Notes under the pieces: model-generated | Told to the model about the DNA's origin: nothing | Databases searched by the model: none | The model's input: only the letters and a program-made list of their open reading frames with translations | Part shown: piece after piece, positions 44,095-51,708 of the stretch | Position numbering within the stretch: the stretch's first letter is position 1 | Layout: each line of letters starts with the position of its first letter | Translations under genes and position numbers: made by a program | Assembly: GCF_040549465.1 (NCBI RefSeq) | Contig: NZ_JBEPTL010000006.1 | Location: 106,904 to 170,903, forward strand | Length of the DNA stretch: 64,000 bases | Direction of reading: 5' to 3' | Source of the DNA: Lacisediminihabitans sp040549465 | Lineage (GTDB): Bacteria; Actinomycetota; Actinomycetes; Actinomycetales; Microbacteriaceae

Positions 44095-45105
44095 TCAGCC
44101 GGTGAAGGTGGCGGCGCGGTTGACCGGGTTAGACACGGTCGCAACGGGCAGCGTTGCTGCCCCCGCCCCGGTCCCCGGGGTGGTGGTGATGCTGACGTTG
44201 ACGCCGCAGGCGTTGATCATGGTGGCGTAGTCGGCCTTCAAGGTGGCGATGCTGGCGGTGAGTGCCGCGTTCGAGGCGAGGGTCTGGGCCGTGTTGAGGT
44301 CGTTGGCCAGGGTCACCTGCGCGGCGAGGATGGCGTTCGTGTTCAGTGCCACGTCCAGGTTGGTCTGCGCCGTGGTGACGGCGACCGTTGCCGTGTTCAA
44401 GGCGGTCTGGTCCGCGGCGACGTTCCCCGCAGCTGCGGTATCGGCGGTGAGGTTGGCCTGTGCGGTGTCGCGGGCCGTGGTCGCTGCGGTGACCGCGGCG
44501 GTGTCGTTGGTGACGGCGAGCTGCGCTGTGGTGTTCGCCGTGGTCGCAGTGTTAACCGTGGCCTGGGCCGCATCGACCTGCGCTTGAGTGCCAGTTCCCG
44601 CAGCCAAAGCTGCTTGCGCGTTCGTCAGGTTGGTCTGCGCGGTCACCAGAGCGGCAGCATCGGCGTTCGCGGTGGCAGTGTCGGTGGTGAGTGTGGCCTG
44701 GTCCGCTGTCAGGGTGGCGTTCGCGGTAGCCAGAGCTGCAGTGTCAGCAGGCACGCGGGCGCCGGCTGCCGTATCTGCGTTCAGGGTCGCTTGAGCCGCG
44801 TTTTGGGCGGTGATGGCCGCGGCGAGGTTCGCCCGTGCCGTTGCGACCGTCGCCGGGTTCACCGCGTTGACGAGCACGTCCAGGTTCGCCTGCGCGGTGA
44901 GCACATTTGCCAAAGCTGTTTGCAACTGCGCGGGGGTCGCCTGGTTGTTACCAAGAGCGGTGACGTCAGCCGTGAACGTCGCCTGCGCGGTCGAGCAGCT
45001 CGCCGTGGCGGCGTTGGCCGGAGCGACGGCGACGAACGCGCTGCCAGCGATAAGGGCGGACGTGGAAGCGATAGCGGCGAAGCGGACGCGGGTGCGGTGT
45101 TGCAT
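44095..45105 (-). CDS. Secreted Ala/Thr-rich coiled-coil repeat protein
   Basis: This 336-residue protein has a signal peptide (MQHRTRVRFAAIASTSALIA to ANAATA). About 260 residues are almost only Ala, Thr, Asn, Leu, Val and Asp in loose repeats such as TAQTNLTNAQAALAAGTGTQ. Two cysteines, in ASCSTAQ and INACGVNV, flank the repeat and could form a disulfide. There is no anchor. The composition recalls extended helical surface or ice-active proteins, but I recognise no family. It lies between the L,D-transpeptidase and SGNH-GAF genes. Confidence 0.8.
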   Translation of the reverse strand: MQHRTRVRFAAIASTSALIAGSAFVAVAPANAATASCSTAQATFTADVTALGNNQATPAQLQTALANVLTAQANLDVLVNAVNPATVATARANLAAAITAQNAAQATLNADTAAGARVPADTAALATANATLTADQATLTTDTATANADAAALVTAQTNLTNAQAALAAGTGTQAQVDAAQATVNTATTANTTAQLAVTNDTAAVTAATTARDTAQANLTADTAAAGNVAADQTALNTATVAVTTAQTNLDVALNTNAILAAQVTLANDLNTAQTLASNAALTASIATLKADYATMINACGVNVSITTTPGTGAGAATLPVATVSNPVNRAATFTG

Positions 45106-45386
45106 GGGATGTCCAATTGTTGAAGGAATAGTTGAGGCACGAAGAACTCAAGGATCCCCTACCTCCTCGTCACACTAGACCTGCCGGGGAGTCTTGGCGC
45201 CCCCACAAAAGGGGGGCTATACCGCAGGTGGCGGTGTTGTGGAAACTTCGACCGCGACATCAGGCGCAGCCTGGAATGCCACATCGCTAACAAGATCTTC
45301 CACACCACTTGGCGGCACTTCGAACCGGTGACACCGACGCAGCCATGATCCTGTGACCTGGAACAGGACGGCGGCCAGGTGCGTGG

Positions 45387-46482
45387 TTATCCAGTCCAGA
45401 GTTGTTCTTGGGCTTGTTGGGCAAGGATGCGGAGAATCGCGGCGTCTTCACTGGTGAATAGGCGCGGTTTTGTGTCCATGATCCACAGGGCTCCGACGCG
45501 GAAACCGTCAGGTGATTCGATTGGGTAGCCGGCGTAAAACCGGATTCCCGGCGGCCCGGTCACCGAAGGGTTGTCGGCGAAGAGCGGGTCGGCGCGGGTG
45601 TCTTGGACGACGAAGCGCTCGTCGTGGCGGATCGTGAGGTCGCAGAAAGCGTCGGACCGTGGGATTGTGGCGTGAGCGATGCAGGTGGCGGCGACGGTGA
45701 CCTGGGTGACGGAGCCGATCAGAGTGATCGCTGCGGCCGCCGTGCCGAACATGGTTCTTACACTCTCGGTCAACCTGTTCAGGGCGGCGTCGCCCGTCGG
45801 ATGGGCGAGGATCCGCAGGTGGGCTGCGTCTTGGCGGGCCGCCTCCTCGGGGACGTGGTCTCGCGAGCCGCCGCGGGGTATTGGGGCGTCCAGTTCGAGC
45901 GATATTCGTGGCGCCAACTCCTTGGCCCACCGTTGATACGCATGAGAACCCTCCGCCTGACGGGCACCTTCGGTCAATGGTACGAACACCACGTTGGGTC
46001 TTCCGGCGATCACCGCTTGCGTCGCCGAATTCAGCCGGTGCACGTGACGGTCCACCATGCGGCCCAGAACCCTCGGAAAGTGGGGGTTTTGTTGGAAAAG
46101 CGGGACGGAGAGGATAAACGTTTTCGTCTCACCGGCGGTGTCGGCCTCGATGAGGTCAAGGAGCGCGGACAGCGTCCGCTCCCACCCGCTGACGGGCTTC
46201 AACGCCAGCACGTCATTCGCGCCGAGGGACAACACGATCGCGTCAAACCGGCGGAGTTTCATGATCTTCATCGCCTGAAAAACATCCGGAAATCATCATC
46301 TGCGGTGCGACGAGGACGTCGACGTCGGTGGCCCGGCCTGTCAAGCGGGTCAACGCGCGCGCCAGGAAACCGGGCAGCCCGAGGTCGTGGGTGAGGACCC
46401 CCCGTCCAGCGGAGACCCCGTCCCCCGTCAGAAGGATCCGGTCCGGGTCGGTACCCGGTGCGTGAGCGTGGGGGGGAGTCAT
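45387..46482 (-). pseudogene. SGNH hydrolase-GAF protein, frameshifted
   Basis: The first frame reads RILLTGDGVSAGRGVLTHDL to VDVLVAPQMMIS and is then lost by one base near 46285. The next frame continues FQAMKIMKLRRFDAIVLSLG, with AND as block III, and runs through a C-terminal GAF domain (IRHDERFVVQDTRADPLF, GFRVGALWIMDTKPRLFT). In block I the usual catalytic Ser of GDS is Gly. A start at MKIMKLRRF would give a 294-residue protein lacking block I. It is either a pseudogene or has a sequencing error. Confidence 0.72.
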
Positions 46483-46712
46483 CAGCGATGGGTGACCGCC
46501 ACCACGAATACCGACTGCTTCGCAGCCACGCGCCGATCACGGGCCGAAGGAACGGGTGAAGGAGAAAATCTGCCGTCATCGTGTCACTGCCCCGACCCAC
46601 GCATTCTCACGCCGTCTCACACATCGACCGGGCCCAGCCAGCCCACCCGTGCCAAGATAGCCCCTGCCCTAGCATTGGTGTCGACCGCCGCAGCGACCGG
46701 GAACGTGTGAGC

Positions 46713-47888
46713 TCAGGCACGTCGGCGGCGACCGGAAACCATCAGTGCCGTTCCGCCCAGCAGCAACGCCGCGGCACCCGTGAGTGCAAGGGTGGGGTCG
46801 TTGCCCGTGGACGCGAGTGTTTCAGCTCCCGTGCCGCTTGACCCCACGCGGGGCGTGGGAACCGGTGTCGCGGCAGGCGCGGTGGGTGTTATCACCGTCG
46901 TGTAGACCACAGACGTGTTCGGCGTCACCCCGTTCGAGGCGGTGATCGTGAAGGTCGAGGACTGGGGCATCGTCGGTGTGCCCGTCATCGCGCCCGTCGT
47001 CGCGTTCAGGACTAATCCTGCAGGAAGAGTCCCCAATGTCACAGCGAAAGTTGGTGCGGGGCTGCCGGTAGCTGTCACCGTGAACGAATATGGTGTCCCC
47101 ACCATACCGTTCGCCGGCGTTCCGGAGGTGATCACCGGGCTTGTCGATACCGGGGGGCAGCCCGCCGGGACCGTGATCGTGTTCGTGTCAAGAGTCACCG
47201 CTCCTGTGTTCGCCAGCAGGCGCCCCACCACCGTCGCACCAGTCGTGGCCGTGATCGAATCCTTCGCCAGGACCGTGCCCTGGAACTGCGCAGCCGTGCC
47301 CACAGTGGCGGAGGAACCTACCTCCCAAAACACGTTGCACGCAGTCGCGCCCCCGGTGATCGTGATCCGTGTCCCCGAACCGATTGTCAAAGTGCTGGCT
47401 GCCTGGAACACCCACACTGACGTCGCATTCCCGGCCAACGTCAACGCGCCTGTATCAGCCAACTTCAACGCGCCGCCCGCATACACCCCTGGCGTCAACG
47501 ACAAGCCGTTCAACTCCGCCAAACCTGACGTCGTCGGCGTGAGACCGGCTGCCGCGTTAAAGGCGGTCGTCATATCGGCTTGCGCCTGCCTGGCAGCGGC
47601 ATCCGTCTGATGCAACGTGCCCGTGAAGGAGCCATTGGGGGCGCCAGTGAAACCGGCCATGCTCGTCCCGGGAGAGAGCCCAACGTCCCCGTCCACTACC
47701 GTCGGACCGGTATTCGTCACCGTGCTCGCCCCGAGCACCCCATAGGTGCTAGCGGTACCCAAGTTCACGGGGCCCGCTAGCGCCATTGCACCCTCGGCGG
47801 CGCCGGCCCCGAGCACGACCACAGAGGCGCACACCACCCCCACGCCCGAAAGCACCCAAAAACGTGAAATCGATCTACGACTGATCAT
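46713..47888 (-). CDS. Ice-binding protein (DUF3494) with Ig-like domain and cell-wall anchor
   Basis: I start this 391-residue protein at MISRRSISRFWVLSGVGVV, a signal peptide ending near AEGAMA. The DUF3494 ice-binding beta-solenoid runs from VNLGTASTYGVLGASTVTNT through GDVGLSPGTS and ATSVWVFQAASTLTIGSG to VVGRLLANTGAVTLDTNTI. A putative Ig domain (ITSGTPANGMVGTPYSFTV) and a Pro/Thr linker follow. The end LASTGNDPTLALTGAAALL with GRRRRA is an LAxTG sortase signal. It would display ice-binding activity on the cell wall. Confidence 0.93.
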   Translation of the reverse strand: MISRRSISRFWVLSGVGVVCASVVVLGAGAAEGAMALAGPVNLGTASTYGVLGASTVTNTGPTVVDGDVGLSPGTSMAGFTGAPNGSFTGTLHQTDAAARQAQADMTTAFNAAAGLTPTTSGLAELNGLSLTPGVYAGGALKLADTGALTLAGNATSVWVFQAASTLTIGSGTRITITGGATACNVFWEVGSSATVGTAAQFQGTVLAKDSITATTGATVVGRLLANTGAVTLDTNTITVPAGCPPVSTSPVITSGTPANGMVGTPYSFTVTATGSPAPTFAVTLGTLPAGLVLNATTGAMTGTPTMPQSSTFTITASNGVTPNTSVVYTTVITPTAPAATPVPTPRVGSSGTGAETLASTGNDPTLALTGAAALLLGGTALMVSGRRRRA

Positions 47889-47955
47889 CAGCAACCCCGT
47901 CCGACTAGGCGGACCAACCCGTCGACACCCCGCATCGACACAATCCCCGCAGACG

Positions 47956-48438
47956 ATGTCTACCACGCCGGCCCGCAAACACCTACGAAAGGGTCTCCTG
48001 TCGGTTTGGTTGACTCTGTGTCACCAACTTCGTGATCACTGGCGTGATGCGTCAGAGAATGCCTTCTTCCTCCTGACGCCGACCGAGCAGTGGACACTCT
48101 TCACGTACTTCGCTCCGAATGAGAAGCTCACCGATAAAGAGCTCATCATGCACCGTGAGGACATCTCCTCCTTCGATCCTTCACTTCCACAGCGCGCCGG
48201 CCGAGCCCTGTCTAAGCTCCGGGCCGCAAGCAAACGGCTCGAGGAATATCGAGAGCAGGTGAACGTCATGCCTCGTGCTAGGAACGCAAAGAACGCAAAG
48301 AACGCAAAGAACGCAAAGAACGCAAAGAACGCAAAGAACGCAAAGAAGCGAATCTACATATTCAGCGAAGTTCATCCGGTAATGGATCCGGCAAAGATGG
48401 TGCAGATTCTGTTGAACTTCAAACGCCGAGACGACTAG
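47956..48438 (+). CDS. Hypothetical protein with NAK repeats
   Basis: This protein of about 160 residues contains SENAFFLLTPTEQWTLFTYF and LTDKELIMHREDISSFDPSL, then a helical LSKLRAASKRLEEYREQ, then seven NAK repeats and KRIYIFSEVHPVMDP. The repeat is seven copies of the 9-base unit AACGCAAAG. The start is uncertain (ATG given; weaker starts lie 15-25 codons later). Its stop codon TAG belongs to the CTAG target site of the IS701 element. I do not recognise the family. It is divergent from the ice-binding gene. Confidence 0.6.
   Translation: MSTTPARKHLRKGLLSVWLTLCHQLRDHWRDASENAFFLLTPTEQWTLFTYFAPNEKLTDKELIMHREDISSFDPSLPQRAGRALSKLRAASKRLEEYREQVNVMPRARNAKNAKNAKNAKNAKNAKNAKKRIYIFSEVHPVMDPAKMVQILLNFKRRDD
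48283..48345 (+). repeat. Seven tandem copies of a 9-bp unit
   Basis: AACGCAAAG is repeated seven times without variation, encoding seven Asn-Ala-Lys triplets in the hypothetical protein. The perfection suggests recent slippage and a copy number that may differ between strains. Confidence 0.92.
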
Positions 48439-49800
48439 TAGTACTTGGTTGGGTTGGTCCGGCGCGTTGTTGGCAGTAGGGGCAGTGTCCGAGGATCTGG
48501 ATGACCGCGATCTGGAGTTCGCGGAGGATTCCGTGGAAGCTCAGGCTGCCCCGGCTGCTTTTGGGTCGGCGGCCAGACGCAGGCTGGTGACGAAGAGTTG
48601 GGCGGCGGTGACGAGGGTGACGTGGTGGTGCCAGCCGAGCCAGGTGCGGCCTTCGAAGTGGGCCAGGCCGAGGCCTTGTTTCCGTTCGCGGTAGTCGTGC
48701 TCGATTCGCCAGCGGATCTTCGCGAGCCGGACTAACTCGGCCAGTGAGGTGTTCTCCGGGAGGGTGGAGAGCCAGTAGTCGGTGGGCTCGGTCGCGTTCT
48801 GGGGCCATTCGGCGATCAGCCAGCACGCGGGCAGCGTCCCGTTTGGCTGGCGAGGGATGTTCCGGTTCGCGGGCCGCACCCGGACGGCAGTGAACCGGCT
48901 CGACATGGCGGCCTGCGGGTTACCGGGACTGGTGCGGGTGCCGTGCCGCCAGATGAGGTCGGTGAGGGCGCCTTCGCCGAGGCTTGTGATGAGTTCTTTG
49001 ACCTGGACGGGTGCCTGCTGGTAGCGGATTGTGCGCGGCCTGGGTCCACGCCCGGTGTAGTCCATCAGCTCGGTCAGCGACAGCCGGAAATCGGTGATCT
49101 CGCCATAGCCGGCGTCGGCGCAGATCAGCGGCGGCCGGTGACTCCAGACGGCGAGCTCGTCGAGCATTTCCAGCGCGAGTTCCCACTTCGTGCGGTGCCG
49201 CACGCTGTCGGGAATCTGAGTCTTGCGGCGGCGCGCCGCGATGGCGTCGGCCTGTTCATTGGTCTCGGCGCAGGTATCGTCCCAGGATTCCGGCACGAAC
49301 AGCCGCCAGTCCAGCGGGCATGAGGCGTCGTCGGTGACCGCGTGGACAGATACTCCGATCTGGCAGTTGCCGATCTTGCCCAGAGTGCCAGAATACTGGC
49401 GGGCCACGCACGGGGAGGCGGTGCCGTCCTTCTTGAATCCGGTGTCATCGATCACCCACGCTTCAGGCCCGATCACACCGATCGCCTTGCGGGCCAGGAC
49501 CCGCCGCACCGGTTCGACCGGCCACGGCGACGAGGACACGAACTGCTGCAACTGCTGGTAATCGACGCCGAGTCGGTCGCCCATCGGCTGCATCGACTTC
49601 CGGCAGCCCTCCAACATCAAGCCTTGCAGATACAGGCCGCCCTTGCCGCGTTGGTCCTTCCGCGGCAACGACGCGAACACCTCATCAACAAACTCGTCGA
49701 GCTCGGCGCGAATCTGAGTCAATTCACCAGAATCCATGCCAAAAAATTAACAGGATCCATCCAGAATTAAAAGCCCACACACCGACCTAACCAAGTACCA
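48439..49800 (-). mobile_element. IS701-family insertion sequence (1362 bp)
   Basis: TAGTACTTGGTTGGG at the left and TGGTACTTGGTTAGG (inverted) at the right are the ends. CTAG is duplicated at 48435-48438 and 49801-49804, the 4-base YTAR-type target known for IS701. It carries one transposase gene. Confidence 0.9.
48541..49737 (-). CDS. IS701-family transposase
   Basis: This 398-residue DDE transposase has LLxG-type VLARKAIGVIGPEAWVIDDT with the first Asp pair, the second Asp in LICADAGYGEITDFR and Glu in RIEHDYRERKQGLGL. The N-terminal LYLQGLMLEGCRKSMQPM is characteristic of IS701. It appears intact. Confidence 0.93.
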   Translation of the reverse strand: MDSGELTQIRAELDEFVDEVFASLPRKDQRGKGGLYLQGLMLEGCRKSMQPMGDRLGVDYQQLQQFVSSSPWPVEPVRRVLARKAIGVIGPEAWVIDDTGFKKDGTASPCVARQYSGTLGKIGNCQIGVSVHAVTDDASCPLDWRLFVPESWDDTCAETNEQADAIAARRRKTQIPDSVRHRTKWELALEMLDELAVWSHRPPLICADAGYGEITDFRLSLTELMDYTGRGPRPRTIRYQQAPVQVKELITSLGEGALTDLIWRHGTRTSPGNPQAAMSSRFTAVRVRPANRNIPRQPNGTLPACWLIAEWPQNATEPTDYWLSTLPENTSLAELVRLAKIRWRIEHDYRERKQGLGLAHFEGRTWLGWHHHVTLVTAAQLFVTSLRLAADPKAAGAA

Positions 49801-49804
49801 CTAG

Positions 49805-50008
49805 TTACTGCATTCCGTGGAGGATCAATTCTTTACGAACCGTGTTGTAGGAGAACCCAAGTTCCGCAGCGATCTTCTGCACCGACGTTCCTTGCTTCCG
49901 AAGTCCAACCGCTTGCTCGATTTGCTCGCAAGTCATGCTAAACGGCCGACGCGATATGCCCATTCGGTTGAGTCGGTGGTGCACAGTGCCGGGAGTCGTG
50001 CCGAGTTC
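49805..50008 (-). pseudogene. Second copy of the tandem-HTH gene (3' part)
   Basis: The minus strand reads ELGTTPGTVHHRLNRMGISR and then MTCEQIEQAVGLRKQGTSVQ with ELGFSYNTVRKELILHGMQ and TAA. It matches the interrupted HTH gene at 38.35-42.23 kb residue by residue and shows that gene's proper frame and ending. Everything upstream of ELGTT is replaced by a GIY-YIG-like segment, so it is a 5'-truncated copy. It lies inverted relative to the first copy. Confidence 0.72.
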
Positions 50009-50139
50009 AGTCGTACATGGTCAAGCCGGCGATAGCCGAGCGTGCCCGCGGTTTGGCCGACGTAATAGGCAACATTTGTGCTGGGATCAACGAGGGCATA
50101 GATCCGGTAGGACTTGCGCTCGTTGGACGACAATGGCAT
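49933..50139 (-). pseudogene. GIY-YIG-like nuclease N-terminal fragment
   Basis: From ATG, MPLSSNERKSYRIYALVDPS is followed by TNVAYYVGQTAGTLGYRRLDH. IYALVDP and YYVGQT fit the GIY and YIG strands of the GIY-YIG nuclease fold, and the YRRLDH segment would hold the catalytic Arg. The frame then runs out of register into the HTH copy and stops. It is probably the start of a homing-type nuclease joined to the HTH remnant by deletion. Confidence 0.5.
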
Positions 50140-50193
50140 CTGAGATTCCGATACTCGAAAGACGATCCGTCCATCGAGCGCAACCGTCAACAC

Positions 50194-50482
50194 GGCACTC
50201 CCGCTGGCCCGACAACGGCTGTGGCATTCTTACTCTTCCTCAGACATCCGACAATCGATCATTGAGCGAGCCGTCGCCGGGGGAACGCAAGTTAGTCGTC
50301 AGAGTCCCAAGAACCAGAACTGACTGCGTTGTTCGCGAAATATTGCAGCGTCATCACCGCGGACGCCCGCGCGGCCCATCGACCCGGCGGCCCGCTGTCC
50401 GTTTGGTAAGCAGGCCCGCTTCAGTGATTCGTGTAGCGACTCGAAGGGGATAAACGTAGAGATCGATCCGCGGCTCGAGGCT
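50194..50482. other. Intergenic stretch between HTH remnant and sugar locus
   Basis: I see no frame with a ribosome site or motif, no hairpin with a U-tract and no IS end here. It separates the IS-rich islet from the sugar locus, and the downstream end of the isomerase gene begins directly after it. Confidence 0.4.
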
Positions 50483-51487
50483 CTAATTCACTCCGAGGCT
50501 TTCACCCATATCAAACCGCACTACCCGGCTTTCCGTGATGAGGGCGGTAATCAATTCCACGGGGGTGACATCGAATGCAGGGTTCATGGTTTCGACGCCT
50601 TCGGGCGTTGTACGCCTATCGGAAAATGATGTTATCTCTGAAGAACCTCGATCTTCGATTTCAATTTCCTCCCCGGTCGCGGTGCTCATATCCACGGTGG
50701 ATTCGGGGGCAACGACAATGAATGGAATGGCTAGGCGCGCCGCCGCAGAGGCCAGTGAATAGCTTCCGATCTTGTTGGCGGTATCTCCGTTCGCTGCAAT
50801 CCGGTCAGCCCCGATAAGAACGATGTTCGCCGCACCCCGACTGAGAAGAAATGGCCCAGCCGAGTCCACTATGAGGTGGAAGGGAATGTCAAGCTGTTTC
50901 AACTCCCAAGCAGTGAGTCGCGCGCCCTGAAGTAATGGTCTCGTCTCCAATGTCAGGACCGTCCCAAGCGCACCATCGTCGAACAGTGATCGAACTACGC
51001 TCAAGGCCGTGCCGTACTCGACGGCCGCTAGACCGCCTGTGTTGCAGATTGTCATGACGTTAACCGGACCCTGGATAAGATCCTGGATGAAATCACTTCC
51101 ACGAGCCCCCATAGCGAGGCTGTTGGCCAGTTCGGCGTCTCGGATCTCGAGAGCTGTTCGTAGCACAGCTTCGGGACCATGAGGAATCTCGCGGAGGGCC
51201 CGTTCGACCCCCCAGGACAGGTTTACGGCGGTTGGCCTGGCTTCGAGGAGCGATTTCGCCGCCGATCGGATTAGCTCTTCGTCGCTTGTATATCGCGAGT
51301 CGGCTGCAATTAGGGCGACTCCCATCGCCCCAGCGACGCCGAGTGCAGGCGCGCCTCTCACAGCAAGTCTTTGAATCGCCGATATCAGCTCGATATGGCT
51401 CTCTAGTCGGAGCATCGAGAGTTTGTCAGGAAGCGCGGTTTGATCGATGATCTCAATCGCACCATCAATCCAGTCAATTGTTCGCAT
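50483..51487 (-). CDS. MtnA-like aldose-1-phosphate isomerase
   Basis: This 334-residue protein belongs to the eIF2B-alpha/MtnA fold. The phosphate loop RGAPALGVAGAMGV lies near residue 45, the catalytic Cys in TICNTGGLAAVEYG near residue 147 and the catalytic Asp in IGADRIAANGDTANK near residue 227. MtnA turns methylthioribose-1-phosphate into the ribulose form; relatives act on 5-deoxyribose-1-phosphate. Linkage to an aldolase and a kinase but not to the rest of methionine salvage suggests a sugar-catabolic role. It is divergent from the aldolase, with GntR-type sites in between. Confidence 0.9.
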   Translation of the reverse strand: MRTIDWIDGAIEIIDQTALPDKLSMLRLESHIELISAIQRLAVRGAPALGVAGAMGVALIAADSRYTSDEELIRSAAKSLLEARPTAVNLSWGVERALREIPHGPEAVLRTALEIRDAELANSLAMGARGSDFIQDLIQGPVNVMTICNTGGLAAVEYGTALSVVRSLFDDGALGTVLTLETRPLLQGARLTAWELKQLDIPFHLIVDSAGPFLLSRGAANIVLIGADRIAANGDTANKIGSYSLASAAARLAIPFIVVAPESTVDMSTATGEEIEIEDRGSSEITSFSDRRTTPEGVETMNPAFDVTPVELITALITESRVVRFDMGESLGVN

Positions 51488-51497
51488 TTATATCCCG

Positions 51498-51510
51498 GTT
51501 GTCGTATGAC
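51498..51510. promoter_or_regulatory. GntR-type site upstream of the isomerase gene
   Basis: GTTGTCGTATGAC matches GTTGT-N3-ACAAC at eight of ten fixed positions. It lies 11 bases before the isomerase start. Confidence 0.45.
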
Positions 51511-51659
51511 TAATTGAGCGTAAACGAAAGAATAACCTTCCCCTGGCCCGCGAAACTCGCTGTTGCCCAAGGCGAACCGCCGAGAACGCTGTGCCAACAG
51601 GAAGGGTTTCCAAAGTTTTTCGGCCGAAGAACCTTGCATTAATCATTCCATAAGCCATG

Positions 51660-51672
51660 CTTGTCAGACAAC
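51660..51672. promoter_or_regulatory. GntR-type site upstream of the aldolase fusion
   Basis: CTTGTCAGACAAC matches GTTGT-N3-ACAAC at nine of ten positions and lies 37 bases before the aldolase start. Confidence 0.55.
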
Positions 51673-51708
51673 AGGTACCTGCGCGCCGATCGACATCAGG
51701 AAAAAAAT

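Noticed and set aside
48283..48345. Possible CRISPR array
   Set aside because: The units are nine bases with no spacers and lie in frame in a coding region. No cas genes are present in the window.
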